Counted from the stretch's first letter, positions 54,159 through 62,751 are shown. The stretch is 64,000 nucleotides of DNA from Variovorax sp. V93 (GCF_041154485.1 NZ_AP028670.1:1116001-1180000), one strand, 5' to 3'. A program made the numbers and translations. Notes: generated by a model not told the origin, from the sequence alone.

Positions 54159-54725
54159 TCAAGAGGTCGAAGCTGGCCGTCCCAGAACGATAATTTCGAG
54201 GTAGTGAGTGCGCCTTATATTTTCCAAGTCCAAGCAGGCGCGGTAGTGGAACGTGTCACCTTGAACGGACTTCGTTCTGCCATGTTTATAGCTCTGCTCA
54301 TCGCAGTGGGCTGCACGAAACCGGAGCCATTGCCTTTGAGCGACCACCAGTTGGCGCTCTCGCGGTTTATTAGTGAGAAGTAGCTTCGCTCGGGCTTCTC
54401 GATACACGGTGTTTAGACGCTCGTCGGAGTCAGCTAGAAAAGCGCTGGAATACGCGTCCATTTCGCTCGGTAAGCTTTCCTTGCAAACTCGAACAGGCAA
54501 CAGCGGTTCTCTCGGGTCCCTGAATAGCGCAGTGCTCGGACAGTTCTTGTCCTGTGGTGCGCGACCTGGTGATTCGACGAGGTCAAAGGCCGTGCATCGG
54601 ACGTATTGACGCGGCGTCGCAGGCGCAGACGGCTCAACCTGTGCGTATGCCAAGCCGGGCTGCTCCGACATGACTGATGCAATCAGCACGAATGCACGTA
54701 TAGCTGCAGAGGACTTCATCGTCAT
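54159..54725 (-). CDS. LprI/DUF1311-like exported protein
   Basis: A 188-residue protein. The N-terminus has a signal-like stretch (AFVLIASVMSEQPGLAYAQV). The C-terminal half, DERLNTVYREARAKL...ERQLVVAQRQWLRFRAAHCDEQSY...YRACLDLENIRRTHYLE, matches the LprI (DUF1311) lysozyme-inhibitor-type fold, with its paired Cys. It probably protects against host or competitor lysozyme; unproven. Start Met 1 or 3 cannot be distinguished. No clear ribosome site. The gap before it (53931-54158) shows nothing recognisable. Confidence 0.75.
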   Translation of the reverse strand: MTMKSSAAIRAFVLIASVMSEQPGLAYAQVEPSAPATPRQYVRCTAFDLVESPGRAPQDKNCPSTALFRDPREPLLPVRVCKESLPSEMDAYSSAFLADSDERLNTVYREARAKLLLTNKPRERQLVVAQRQWLRFRAAHCDEQSYKHGRTKSVQGDTFHYRACLDLENIRRTHYLEIIVLGRPASTS

Positions 54726-54740
54726 TTGCTTGAACTTATG

Positions 54741-54773
54741 AGTGACCGCAAATGGCCGCCTGTAGCGGTTGCG
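54741..54773 (+). repeat. copy 1 of TGGCCGAC-type dispersed repeat
   Basis: The run AAATGGCCGCCTGTAGCGGT aligns with the core TGGCCGACTGTAGCCGGT of the other copies, with one substitution. It lies between the LprI-like and DUF5076-like genes. Confidence 0.45.
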
Positions 54774-54815
54774 CCGCCGTCATGAACGGGCCCGTTGCTG
54801 GCTTTGCCCGATCTG

Positions 54816-55127
54816 TCAGTGACGCTTGACGAATTTACCTTCGGCCGGTGAACTGGGGGCGTCCAACTCCGCATTCATTTGGGTCTGAATCTTCTGCAAA
54901 GAATCCGCGGAACCTTGGCCGTACCCCTCATGCAGGGCGTTCGCGATGTGTCGCGCGGCATCGGCCAGGATGGTGCCCCAAGCCTTAGCCTCATCAATCG
55001 ACGTTGATTCGGCGTACATGCCCACCTTGATCGAGCAATGAAGGCGCTTCTCAGCTATCCAAACACGCAGCATTTCAACGGCATCTTTGTCTCGATACGC
55101 CGCCTCAGGAATCAGCCGCTCATTCAT
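54816..55127 (-). CDS. small DUF5076-like protein
   Basis: A 103-residue cytoplasmic protein: PEAAYRDKDAVEMLRVWIAE, LHCSIKVGMYAES, AWGTILADAARHIANALHEGYG. This pattern resembles the small family DUF5076, found in many Proteobacteria and of unknown function. Single gene with repeat copies on both sides. Confidence 0.65.
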   Translation of the reverse strand: MNERLIPEAAYRDKDAVEMLRVWIAEKRLHCSIKVGMYAESTSIDEAKAWGTILADAARHIANALHEGYGQGSADSLQKIQTQMNAELDAPSSPAEGKFVKRH

Positions 55128-55275
55128 TCAATTCAGTCCTATTTATGTGTCTGCTTCCCGCCGAAGGTAGTCGGCTAGCTTCACGGCAGGCTAAAGGAGG
55201 AGATAAGCTTCATACGCTTCGGTTTTGCTCGATTTGATGGATACGAGGTTGGACGTCCGCTATGGGGGATTTCCA

Positions 55276-55310
55276 CGTCCGGCACCAATGACCGGTTGTG
55301 GCCGACTGAC
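55276..55310 (+). repeat. copy 2 of TGGCCGAC-type dispersed repeat
   Basis: ATGACCGGTTGTGGCCGACT is the core. It lies between the DUF5076-like and CPCC genes. Confidence 0.5.
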
Positions 55311-55311
55311 G

Positions 55312-55608
55312 TCACGGCAACTCAAACAGGTATGGTTTTCGAACACGTTGAACACTTCGCTCATCGCAGGCGCCTAGCGACCTGAAGTTCGCCCTGGCCT
55401 GAGCCAAACTGAGATTCCCGTTCGGACCTCCTCGAACGACGGATGCGTCATCGTCGTCCTGTCCGTCGTCCTCCCAGAAACACACTGGACAAATCTCGTA
55501 TCCGCCGCGCTCTGCGAGGGTGATATGTCGACAGCAGGGGCACGGGAGACCAGGCTTTTCTGTGGGGACGACGTAGGTAGGCGTCTTCATATCAAATGGA
55601 CCACTCAT
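55312..55608 (-). CDS. CPCC-family cysteine-rich protein
   Basis: A 98-residue protein with the Cys-rich pattern LPCPCCRHITLAERGGYEICPVCFWEDD, two CPxC-type knuckles that probably bind zinc. It then has SLAQARANFRSLGACDE and a C-terminal RKPYLFELP. It belongs to the CPCC family (also seen beside toxin and SUKH immunity genes in other species); function unknown. Start at ATG 55608; ATG 55590 is an alternative. The ORF further to the right is antisense to the GNAT gene. Confidence 0.8.
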   Translation of the reverse strand: MSGPFDMKTPTYVVPTEKPGLPCPCCRHITLAERGGYEICPVCFWEDDGQDDDDASVVRGGPNGNLSLAQARANFRSLGACDERSVQRVRKPYLFELP

Positions 55609-55643
55609 CGTGAGCGACAGCTGTTGGCCGCATGCCGCCTCCG

Positions 55644-56153
55644 TCAGGCCCGCGCGTTGAACGACTCGTCGTACGACACATTGCCGCATGGCATGGCTGC
55701 GCCGCCAAAGGACACGGCCTGGAAGTACTCGGGCGGAACGTTCGGAAGGACAAGGCCGGGCTCGGCCCGAAAGCCGAATCGACCGTAGAAGCCGGGCTCG
55801 CCGAGAACGACGCACCCGAAGGCTCCGCTTTCGCGCAGCGCACTCAGTGCTTCGCGCATGAGGCGTGAGCCAACCCCCTGGCCCTGATAGGCCGGCAACA
55901 CTGAAATGGGGCCAAGACCATGCCAGCCCGAAGCCCCGTCCGAGATGGATACCGGCGATACAGCCACGTGGCCGACTACTTCCCCGTCGACCGCTGCGAC
56001 CAGGGATACTGTCAACTTTCCAGCCTTGCGCAGCGCCTTGACGATGAACTGCTCCGTATGGTCTGTATGGGGCGTAGCCAGAAATGCAGCGGTCGTCACT
56101 GCATCAATGGCATCCACGTCATTCGCCATCTCGTTCCTGATTTCGACGCTCAT
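55644..56153 (-). CDS. GNAT-family N-acetyltransferase (YhbS-like)
   Basis: A 169-residue acetyltransferase. Acetyl-CoA pyrophosphate loop: ISVLPAYQGQGVGSRLMREAL. The last strand is CVVLGEPGFYGRFGFR, typical of YhbS-type members. It transfers acetyl from acetyl-CoA to an unknown amine or small molecule. Not linked to another gene. Confidence 0.88.
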   Translation of the reverse strand: MSVEIRNEMANDVDAIDAVTTAAFLATPHTDHTEQFIVKALRKAGKLTVSLVAAVDGEVVGHVAVSPVSISDGASGWHGLGPISVLPAYQGQGVGSRLMREALSALRESGAFGCVVLGEPGFYGRFGFRAEPGLVLPNVPPEYFQAVSFGGAAMPCGNVSYDESFNARA

Positions 56154-56210
56154 TGAACTCCTGTGATGCGGGTGTCGGTTAAGCCATCGTCGGATTCTGT
56201 CTTGGCTTCG

Positions 56211-56244
56211 ACAGTCCGCTCCTGGCCGACTGCAGCCGGTTGCG
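56211..56244 (+). repeat. copy 3 of TGGCCGAC-type dispersed repeat
   Basis: The core TGGCCGACTGCAGCCGGTTG is followed by GCGCC-TTAC-GGCGC, a 5-bp hairpin. Located between the two GNAT genes. Confidence 0.5.
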
Positions 56245-56350
56245 CCTTACGGCGCTTCGCACCTGAGCCGGCATAGCCGTCGTGCGGAAGCAGAGCGTTC
56301 CCAACGACCTTGTACTTGGCACCGCCGTTCAGGCGTGCAACGGGATTGCT

Positions 56351-56887
56351 TCATAGCGGCTTGCTCATGCGCAAGATCGGGACCGCAACGCCGCCGCGGT
56401 CGTCCGTGAGGCGTTCGCATGGCTCGTAGCCGCAGGCGCGGTAGAGCGGTTCGCCTGCCATGGTGGCCATCAGTTCAACTTTCTTGAAGCCTTCGGACCG
56501 TGCCGCCCCCTCGCAGAGCGAGAGAATCAGCCGACCCACGCCTTTGCGCGTGTGTTGCGGGTGGGTGTACATGGCGCGGACCCGCGCCGCATCCTTCGCT
56601 GGGTCGAGCAGGACAGCGCTGCGACCGGGCGACTGGTCTCCGCCGTACAGGGTGGCGCGGCGGCTCCATCCACCGCAACCTGCAACCCTGCCGTCCACTT
56701 CCACGACGAAATAAGTTCGATCATCGATGAGCTGGGTGTCCAACCCCATGATCGCCCGGCTCGACGCAATCTGGCTTTCGTCGAGGAACGGCTTCTGCAA
56801 TTCGGATATTGCAGCGTCCATCAAGGCCCTTAGCGCGTCAATGTCGTCGCGGTAGGCAAGCCGGTAGGTCAGGTTCGCACTTGTCAT
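56351..56887 (-). CDS. GNAT-family N-acetyltransferase
   Basis: A 178-residue acetyltransferase. Acetyl-CoA site: RAMYTHPQHTRKGVGRLILSLCE. The C-terminal LMATMAGEPLYRACGYEP is typical of the family. It is single, facing away from oleate hydratase. Substrate unknown. Confidence 0.88.
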   Translation of the reverse strand: MTSANLTYRLAYRDDIDALRALMDAAISELQKPFLDESQIASSRAIMGLDTQLIDDRTYFVVEVDGRVAGCGGWSRRATLYGGDQSPGRSAVLLDPAKDAARVRAMYTHPQHTRKGVGRLILSLCEGAARSEGFKKVELMATMAGEPLYRACGYEPCERLTDDRGGVAVPILRMSKPL

Positions 56888-57317
56888 GGTTCGCTCCTTG
56901 AGGCCGCCTGCGCATTCACCAATTTAGACTAGATCAAGTCGCTGCTCGTTTGCAAGCGCCGATGCTTGAGACTGAACGTCCGATCGTGGCCGACTGTAGT
57001 CGAAGGTGGTTGGCGCCGGGGGGCCGAAGCCGTCAGCTGGCTTGTTCGAAAGCCGTCATTCGTTGCGACCGCAATGGGAGGCCAGACCTCAGGGCTGGCA
57101 GACGGCTTCCAGATGTTCGTGCGTGGAACGTGTTTCTCATATCCAGTCCCATCATCAACGCCGACGACTTGATGGCCGACGCAGGGTCGAAGGTTGCAAG
57201 AACTCGTCCGCGGGAGGCCCGCAAGTCATTCCAAACGATCAGCCGCAGCTTGATATTGGTCAAGCACCGGCGCCACCGCGCACCCTAGGATGCCCTGACC
57301 GAATCAAGGAGCTTCTT
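56888..57317. other. 430-bp gap without a gene
   Basis: The stretch holds a repeat copy at 56974-57002 and the ribosome site of the next gene (AAGGAG at 57307-57312). Otherwise the short frames look like shadows and I see no RNA gene or terminator. Confidence 0.4.
56974..57002 (+). repeat. copy 4 of TGGCCGAC-type dispersed repeat
   Basis: GATCGTGGCCGACTGTAGTC matches the repeat core. Located between the second GNAT and oleate hydratase genes. Confidence 0.5.
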
Positions 57318-58877
57318 GTGAAAGCATATTTTGTGGGTGGCGGCATCGGCTCTCTGGCAGGCGCGGCATTCATGATCCGTGACGCGGGCGTCGCGGGCGC
57401 ACAGATCACCATCATCGAGCGCTCGGCGATTGCCGGCGGCAGCCTGGACGCCGCGCCGCATGCGACCGGCGGCTACTCTCTGCGTGGTGGGCGCATGCTG
57501 ACTTCTGACCACTACGAATGCCTGTGGGATCTGCTGAAGACCATCCCCTCGCTCGACCACCCGGAAGAATCGGTCTTTGAAGAGACGGCTCGCTTCAACC
57601 GCGAGCATCCGGCCCACTCGAGTGCGCGCCTTGTCGACCAGCACCGCTTCAAGCTCGACCTGAGTTCGATGGGTTTCACCAACGCCGACCGGCTGGAGCT
57701 GGTGCGCCTCGCCGAGACCTCCGAAGACGCATTGGGCACCAGCCGCATCACAGACTGGCTCTCGCCCCCATTCTTCCGTACCAACTTCTGGTGGATGTGG
57801 CAGACTACTTTTGCCTTCCAGCCCTGGCACAGTGCAGTCGAATTGAAGCGCTATCTGCATCGCTTCATGAATGAGTTCCCGCGCATCGAGACTCTGGCAG
57901 GCGTGAAGCGCACGGTCTACAACCAGTACGACTCGATCGTGCAGCCACTCGAAGCATGGCTGCGCGCGGGCGGCGTGAATTTCGTGCGCGGCACGACCGT
58001 GACCGAAATGGACCTGCGCGACGAAGGAGGCCAGGTCACAGTGCAGGCGCTGCATGTGCTCGACGACGCGGGCACGCGACGGATCGCCGTCGGCGCCGAG
58101 GACTTGGTCTTCTTCCAGAACGCGTCGATGACCGATGCGTCGAGCACTGGTTCGATGGAGTTCGCCGCGCCGCGCCTGACGATGGCCGACAGCGGCGGCT
58201 GGACGCTATGGGAGAAGATCGCACGCGGCCGGCCGGAATTCGGCAACCCCGCAGCGTTCAACAGCAGCATCGCCGAGTCATACTGGGCCTCGTTCACGGT
58301 CACCTGCAATACGACGGCCTTCTTCGACCGCATGGAGAGCTTCTCTGGCGACCGTGCTGGTACCGGCGGACTGGTAACGTTCAAGGACTCGAATTGGCAG
58401 ATGTCGGTGGTGCTGTACCACCAACCCCACTTCCGCGACCAGCGCGCCGACCAGCAGGTCTTCTGGGGCTACGCGCTGCAGCCAGACCGCGTCGGAAACT
58501 TCGTACCCAAGGCGATGAGCGACTGCAGCGGCGCCGAGATACTGCAAGAATTGCGCGGCCACCTGAACTTCGACCCCGAGGTGCTGGCCGGCGCGATCTG
58601 CATCCCCTGCCGCCTGCCCTACATCACCAGCATGTTCATGCCACGCGCCAAGACCGACCGGCCGTTGCCGGTGCCCAAGTGCTCCCGCAACCTGGCCTTC
58701 GTGAGTCAGTTCGTCGAGATCGGCGACGACGTGGTGTTCACGGTCGAGTATTCGGTGCGTGCGGCGCAGATGGCGGTCTATCAGTTGCTGGGCGTGCGAC
58801 GCCAGGTGCCACCGATCACGCGTCACGACCACTCGCTCAAGGTCATGTTCGATTCGCTGGTGAAGTCCTTCAGCTGA
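57318..58877 (+). CDS. ohyA: oleate hydratase
   Basis: A 519-residue FAD-dependent fatty-acid double-bond hydratase (myosin-cross-reactive antigen family), which adds water to the cis-9 bond of oleate to give 10-hydroxystearate. FAD-binding GGGIGSLAGAAFMIRD, GGYSLRGGRM, FNREHPAHSSARLVD and YNQYDSIVQPLEAWL are family marks. GTG 57318 with AAGGAG 6 nt upstream is the start. It is a little shorter than most members (about 550-650), lacking part of the C-terminal lid. Isolated gene; possibly protects against unsaturated fatty acids or supplies hydroxy acids. Confidence 0.9.
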   Translation: MKAYFVGGGIGSLAGAAFMIRDAGVAGAQITIIERSAIAGGSLDAAPHATGGYSLRGGRMLTSDHYECLWDLLKTIPSLDHPEESVFEETARFNREHPAHSSARLVDQHRFKLDLSSMGFTNADRLELVRLAETSEDALGTSRITDWLSPPFFRTNFWWMWQTTFAFQPWHSAVELKRYLHRFMNEFPRIETLAGVKRTVYNQYDSIVQPLEAWLRAGGVNFVRGTTVTEMDLRDEGGQVTVQALHVLDDAGTRRIAVGAEDLVFFQNASMTDASSTGSMEFAAPRLTMADSGGWTLWEKIARGRPEFGNPAAFNSSIAESYWASFTVTCNTTAFFDRMESFSGDRAGTGGLVTFKDSNWQMSVVLYHQPHFRDQRADQQVFWGYALQPDRVGNFVPKAMSDCSGAEILQELRGHLNFDPEVLAGAICIPCRLPYITSMFMPRAKTDRPLPVPKCSRNLAFVSQFVEIGDDVVFTVEYSVRAAQMAVYQLLGVRRQVPPITRHDHSLKVMFDSLVKSFS

Positions 58878-59010
58878 GGTCGCAACACGGCTCGCGCCGA
58901 AGTTGCAGAACAACGCCGCTCCGATGTTGCAGGTCATCAACTCGCCCTGTTGAACCGTCTTGGCAAACTCTCCAGCGGCCGGCTGGCTTCGCTTGCTGCG
59001 GTCGTTCACG

Positions 59011-59030
59011 ATCGACCGGTCGTGGCCGAA
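59011..59030 (+). repeat. copy 5 of TGGCCGAC-type dispersed repeat, partial
   Basis: GACCGGTCGTGGCCGAA matches only the first half of the core. It lies between ohyA and the beta-lactamase-fold gene. Confidence 0.4.
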
Positions 59031-59135
59031 TTCTGCCTGCTGATCTAGTCGGGCAATTGCTCCGCGCCGGCGCGCTGCGAGGGACGAAAGCGCATCGTCA
59101 TCGCTCATCGAGCGTCACACCAACAAGGAGGCCGG

Positions 59136-59933
59136 GTGGATCAAGGTGTTCAAAAGAAGGCATTCGTACTATCGCGCGCACCGCACGCAGCTCCTTCGGC
59201 TCTCTTGATCGCGACGGCGATGCTGATTGCCGCGTGCGGCGGCGGGGGTGGCGGCGCTGCTCTTCCGATCGTCGGCATTCCGCCCGCGAATGGCGGCGCG
59301 CCCAATCCGGACGATGGCAACCCTAGCGGCTACCCACATGCATCGGAACCCATCGGCACGGTACGCCAGATCTACGACGGCGCACTTTCCCCCGACTTGG
59401 CTGTCAACACCTATCGCAACATCGATCGGCTGTTTCCGACGCGCACCATCGAACCCGGCGCCACGCCCTCTGCACTGCCCTCGGCGGGCTCGCGGCTCAC
59501 GCAGGTGAGCTTCATGGTAGACGCAGCGACATACAGCCTCGCCGAGTTCATGTCGGTGAATCGTGTGGCGGGCCTGCTCATTCTGAAGGACGGCAAGATC
59601 GCCGATGAGACTTACCAGTACGGCAACACGCAGCGGACGCGTTGGATGTCGATGTCGGTGGCCAAATCGATTACCTCGACGCTGATCGGCGCGGCCGTGA
59701 AGGACGGCTACATCGCCAGCATCGATGACCCGGTCATCAAATACGTGCCGCGGCTGGCGGGCAGTGCCTATGACGGCGTGACGGTGCGCAACGTGATGAT
59801 GATGGCATCGGGTGCCCGTTGGACCAACGACGGAAGCTCACGGAACAATCCCGCCATAAACGCAGGCATTGTTTTCCACGCCGCCGCGAGCGCGTCGCAG
59901 GCCTTGCCGGATCTGACCTGTGACGCCCTGTGA
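59136..59933 (+). pseudogene. truncated beta-lactamase-fold serine hydrolase (NylB-like)
   Basis: A 265-residue frame that starts at GTG 59136 (AAGGAG before it) with a lipoprotein-type signal ending IAACGGG. The catalytic S-x-x-K is in SMSVAKSITSTLIG, typical of class C/6-aminohexanoate-dimer hydrolase proteins, and the frame runs up to MMASGARWTND. Family homology then stops; the remaining about 35 residues look unrelated and the catalytic Tyr and the C-terminal half are missing. Full-length members have about 400 residues. The break near 59835 suggests a deletion or rearrangement. Confidence 0.7.
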
Positions 59934-60014
59934 GCCGCGCCGAGCAGCATGTGCCGTGTCATGGACCGCCGAACTGGAACGCCCTTGTAAGAGGGCAATC
60001 GCCCTCGTCGCCCT

Positions 60015-60092
60015 CAAAAGACCCCGAATACCTTCAACAAGATGATGACGCCGATGGGCACGCCGCATAGCCAAAGGATGATGCTTTTCATG
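60015..60092 (-). CDS. 25-residue hydrophobic membrane peptide
   Basis: Too short for usual ORF detection. It starts MKSIILWLCGVPIGVI and continues as one membrane helix to its C-terminus, with an excellent ribosome site (GAGGAAGTCAC). Similar MxSIxxWxxGxPIxxIIxL peptides occur in many Proteobacteria near stress genes. Here a DUF2383 protein follows downstream on the other strand. Probably a small inner-membrane protein of unknown role. Confidence 0.6.
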
Positions 60093-60428
60093 TGACTTCC
60101 TCGGTGGTGGGTATGCTGTCACGGTAGCCAGCGTCACCTCGGTTGGCGAAGGGAAAAAACGGCCCTTGCAGTAGGAAAACGTCCGCGCCGGTGATCGCCG
60201 ACGGTTTGCGCCGGGATCATGCAGATGCTTCGTCCGGATGTGTCGAGCGAGTCACGGAATGGCGCTCCGCCTGCCGCTGTTGCAGATTCGGTCAACACCT
60301 ACAAGCCTCGTCATTAGGAGACGACGCCGGGAGCCCTGCGGCACGCGACCATAGCTCGCAAGGCTGCGCCGCGGCGGCCTGGACGGTTTTGTTTCTGTTC
60401 CGCATCAAGCAACACCAAGGAGCAAATC
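60093..60428. other. 336-bp gap between the small peptide and DUF2383 genes
   Basis: I see no gene, RNA or clear terminator here; promoters of both divergent neighbours must lie in it. AAGGAG at 60418-60423 is the ribosome site of the next gene. Confidence 0.4.
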
Positions 60429-60953
60429 ATGGCCAATGGCAGCCTTTTGCGTCGCGCCGACCAACCTTGTGCTGATCGCGTTCCTTTTGCCGATGTGCCG
60501 GCCGATGAGCAGGCGGTCGATGTGTTGAGCGAACTGCTCGAACACGCGCGCGACGGCGAACACGGCTTTCGCACCTGTGCCCGAGAGGTGCCTTCTGCAT
60601 CAAGCCTGAGGCAGTCGTTCAACCGGCGCGCTTCGCAGTACCACGAGGCCTGCGATGACTTGGAACGAATGATTCGGCGCCATGGAGGCTCGCCCATCGA
60701 GTGTGGTACGACCGGGGCGACCATCCACCGGGGGTGGGTGCGGGTGAAAGGAGCCATCGGTGCCAACAGTGAGTTGTCACTGCTTGACGACTGCGAACGT
60801 AGCGAAGAGGCAGCCGTCGCACTCTACCGCGAGGCGATGCAACGAAACCTGCCACCCGACGTCCGCGACCTGGTCGAGCGCCAGGCTGCAAGCGCGCAGC
60901 AAAGCCAAGATCAGCTCCGGGTGCTGCGCGGCGAAATCCGCCTAGGCGCGTGA
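60429..60953 (+). CDS. PA2169/DUF2383-type four-helix bundle protein
   Basis: A 174-residue helical protein. Pattern: VDVLSELLEHARDGEHGFRTCAREV, LRQSFNRRASQYHEACDDLERMIRRHGG, LLDDCERSEEAAVALYREAM. It has the ferritin-like bundle and Glu/His residues of the DUF2383 family, which are stress-associated and may bind metal. ATG 60429 has AAGGAG at 60418. Downstream of the small membrane peptide gene on the opposite strand. Confidence 0.85.
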   Translation: MANGSLLRRADQPCADRVPFADVPADEQAVDVLSELLEHARDGEHGFRTCAREVPSASSLRQSFNRRASQYHEACDDLERMIRRHGGSPIECGTTGATIHRGWVRVKGAIGANSELSLLDDCERSEEAAVALYREAMQRNLPPDVRDLVERQAASAQQSQDQLRVLRGEIRLGA

Positions 60954-61130
60954 CGAAGACAGTCCGGTGCGTGTCGTCGATGCAATCGTAGAACTAGTTC
61001 CACTCCCCGAATTTCGAAGCATCGATGTGGCTCAGCCGCTGCTCGACAGTCTGGCCGAAGAATCGGGCGAGCTGGCGCGTTTGGCGGTTGGTCCATTGGC
61101 AGGCGTCGAGACGCTGAGCTCGTCAACGCG

Positions 61131-61316
61131 ATGACGAATGCGGCCATCGAGACGGTGGTCGATACCAACGACCGACCCTTCGTCCGCTCCGATCGTGGTG
61201 CTCACTGTCGCTGGCCTGGTTGGCGATCGCGGATCGGTGACGCCAAGCTGGTTCGCTCGATGGCTCTCAAGGGGTGCTCGCCTGACAACGCGGCGTGCGA
61301 AGGCTTCTTCGGCCGG
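61131..61316 (+). pseudogene. IS3-family transposase (OrfB) fragment
   Basis: The translation DTNDRPFVRSDRGAHCRWPGW...LVRSMALKGCSPDNAACEGFFGR matches the central DDE region of IS3/IS407-type OrfB (HSDRG and SPDNAACEGFFGR). Both ends are missing and homology stops abruptly at FFGR. It has cut the minus-strand gene at 61603. Confidence 0.7.
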
Positions 61317-61319
61317 AGG

Positions 61320-61603
61320 GCGCCACGGTCGACTCCCTTGGCTCTCTCAGCCATGTCGAATACCGGCAAGTCTCGGACTTGCGACGTAACGCAGTCCAAC
61401 TTTTTATCCGTATCCCCTCGGGTCAGAGATTGAGCGTGCTCGGCCTCGAAAGCGTCCGGAGTTAGGGCAAGGATCTCGACAGAAGGATTGCGTAGGTTGA
61501 CTTGGAACACCTCGTCGCAGTCGAGGACCTGCATGGCTCCATCGGCCGGAAGCGTGAACCCGCGTATACCTGCCGAGATTCGCGGCAGTGCAGTTTCCTT
61601 CAT
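61320..61603 (-). pseudogene. hypothetical protein truncated by the IS3 fragment
   Basis: The frame starts MKETALPRISAGIRGFTLP and reads QVLDCDEVFQVNLRNPSVEIL, LDCVTSQVRDLPVFDM. It looks like a natural small protein. After about 90 codons it runs into the antisense of the IS3 relic. No ribosome site is convincing and the family is not recognised. Confidence 0.4.
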
Positions 61604-61642
61604 GGTCGAAGGTCGCGTCGAGGCAACGACAGAGGTTGTGCT

Positions 61643-61673
61643 CGAATGTCTGGTCTTGGCCGACTGTAGCCGG
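61643..61673 (+). repeat. copy 6 of TGGCCGAC-type dispersed repeat
   Basis: Core CTTGGCCGACTGTAGCCGG, the most complete match to the family. It lies 40 bp upstream of the truncated hypothetical protein gene. The rest of 61674-61930 shows no gene I can support. Confidence 0.5.
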
Positions 61674-61930
61674 ACAGACTGTAGGCGCAAGGGGCCTTTG
61701 CTGCCAGTCTTCCCCTCCAGAGCGGTTATCGGAAATCAAGGGGGTGGCGATTGGGGCTCACGCCGGGCCATCTTCCGGGGCGGGGGCGCCTTGGCGTCCG
61801 TTCAAGTCGAGGGGGATCTGTTCGCGCAAGCCGCGTCTTCCCCTAGACTGAACAAGGTTCGCTCCGAGTTGGGATCGCACTTGGGCCGCTTGTTGCGGAG
61901 CGGGGCGTCGGGTATACCACTCACTTGACT

Positions 61931-62608
61931 ATGGATCCGCTCTTCAAGAAAGCCATCGCGCAAGGAGTTGCGGGGATGGCCGTATTCGTTGCCTTCATTT
62001 TCCTGCCCGCGGGCACGTGGCAATACTGGCAGGGCTGGCTCTTTATCGCAGTCTTTGCCGCCTCGACCATCGGCTTCACCGTCTATCTCGCCCTCCACGA
62101 CAGGCCGCTTCTCGAACGCCGCATGAATGCCGGACCACAGCATGAGAAAGAATGGCCGCAGAAGATCATCGTGTCGCTCATCATCCTCGCGTTTTTCATT
62201 TTCATCATCCTGCCTTCACTCGACTACCGATTTGGCGTCTCGCCGGTGCCCGCATATCTCTCCTTTGTCGGGAACGTCGTGATCGTATTGTCATTCCTCT
62301 TTATTTTCTGGGTCCTGAAGGTCAATAGTTATGCAGCAGCCAACATCAGCGTCGCGGACGATCAAAAGGTGATCGACAGCGGCCCCTACGCTTATGTGCG
62401 TCATCCCATGTACGCTGGCGCGCTCTGGCTTTTCATCGGAATGCCGCTTGCACTCGGCTCATGGCTCACGCTCTGTCTCGTCCCGCTCATTCTGCCGGTG
62501 CTTGTCTGGCGGCTTCTTGATGAGGAAAAAATCTTGCGCCGCGATCTTCCCGGATACAACGAATATGCGAGCCAGGTGCGTCATCGTCTCATTCCCTATG
62601 TCTGGTAG
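61931..62608 (+). CDS. isoprenylcysteine carboxyl methyltransferase (ICMT)-family membrane protein
   Basis: A 225-residue membrane protein with about five hydrophobic segments: GVAGMAVFVAFIFLPAG, LFIAVFAASTIGFTVYLAL, IIVSLIILAFFIFIILPSL, LSFVGNVVIVLSFLFIFWVL. The C-terminal part has SGPYAYVRHPMYAGALW and EEKILRRDLPGYNEYASQVRHRLIPYVW, the PEMT/ICMT cofactor-binding signature. It probably methylates a lipid or small molecule with SAM. ATG 61931 is preferred over TTG 61925; a weak ribosome site precedes it. Codon use looks more AT-rich than neighbours, suggesting import. Confidence 0.85.
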   Translation: MDPLFKKAIAQGVAGMAVFVAFIFLPAGTWQYWQGWLFIAVFAASTIGFTVYLALHDRPLLERRMNAGPQHEKEWPQKIIVSLIILAFFIFIILPSLDYRFGVSPVPAYLSFVGNVVIVLSFLFIFWVLKVNSYAAANISVADDQKVIDSGPYAYVRHPMYAGALWLFIGMPLALGSWLTLCLVPLILPVLVWRLLDEEKILRRDLPGYNEYASQVRHRLIPYVW

Positions 62609-62630
62609 GAAATGGGGCAGCCGTTTACTG

Positions 62631-62655
62631 GAACTGGCCGACCGTAGCCGGTCGC
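62631..62655 (+). repeat. copy 7 of TGGCCGAC-type dispersed repeat
   Basis: Core TGGCCGACCGTAGCCGGTCG. It lies between the ICMT-like and VOC genes. Confidence 0.5.
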
Positions 62656-62751
62656 ACCCTCGAAGCTTTGGGCCCATCGCCGACCTTCCGCTTGCTCCAA
62701 AAGAGACTTCGACCAGGAAGACCGTGCTCAAGAGGCGCTCTGCCAACGATC

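Noticed and set aside
54001..54204. 68-codon plus-strand frame in the 53.9-54.2 kb gap
   Set aside because: No ribosome site, no recognisable motif and overlap with the LprI-like gene end.
60954..61130. Possible further transposase or gene fragment before the IS3 relic
   Set aside because: Short frames on both strands have no convincing family match.
54741..62655. Integron attC cassette array
   Set aside because: The repeats are short and lack recognisable RYYYAAC/GTTRRRY core pairs, and no integrase is seen; kept only as an unexplained repeat family.
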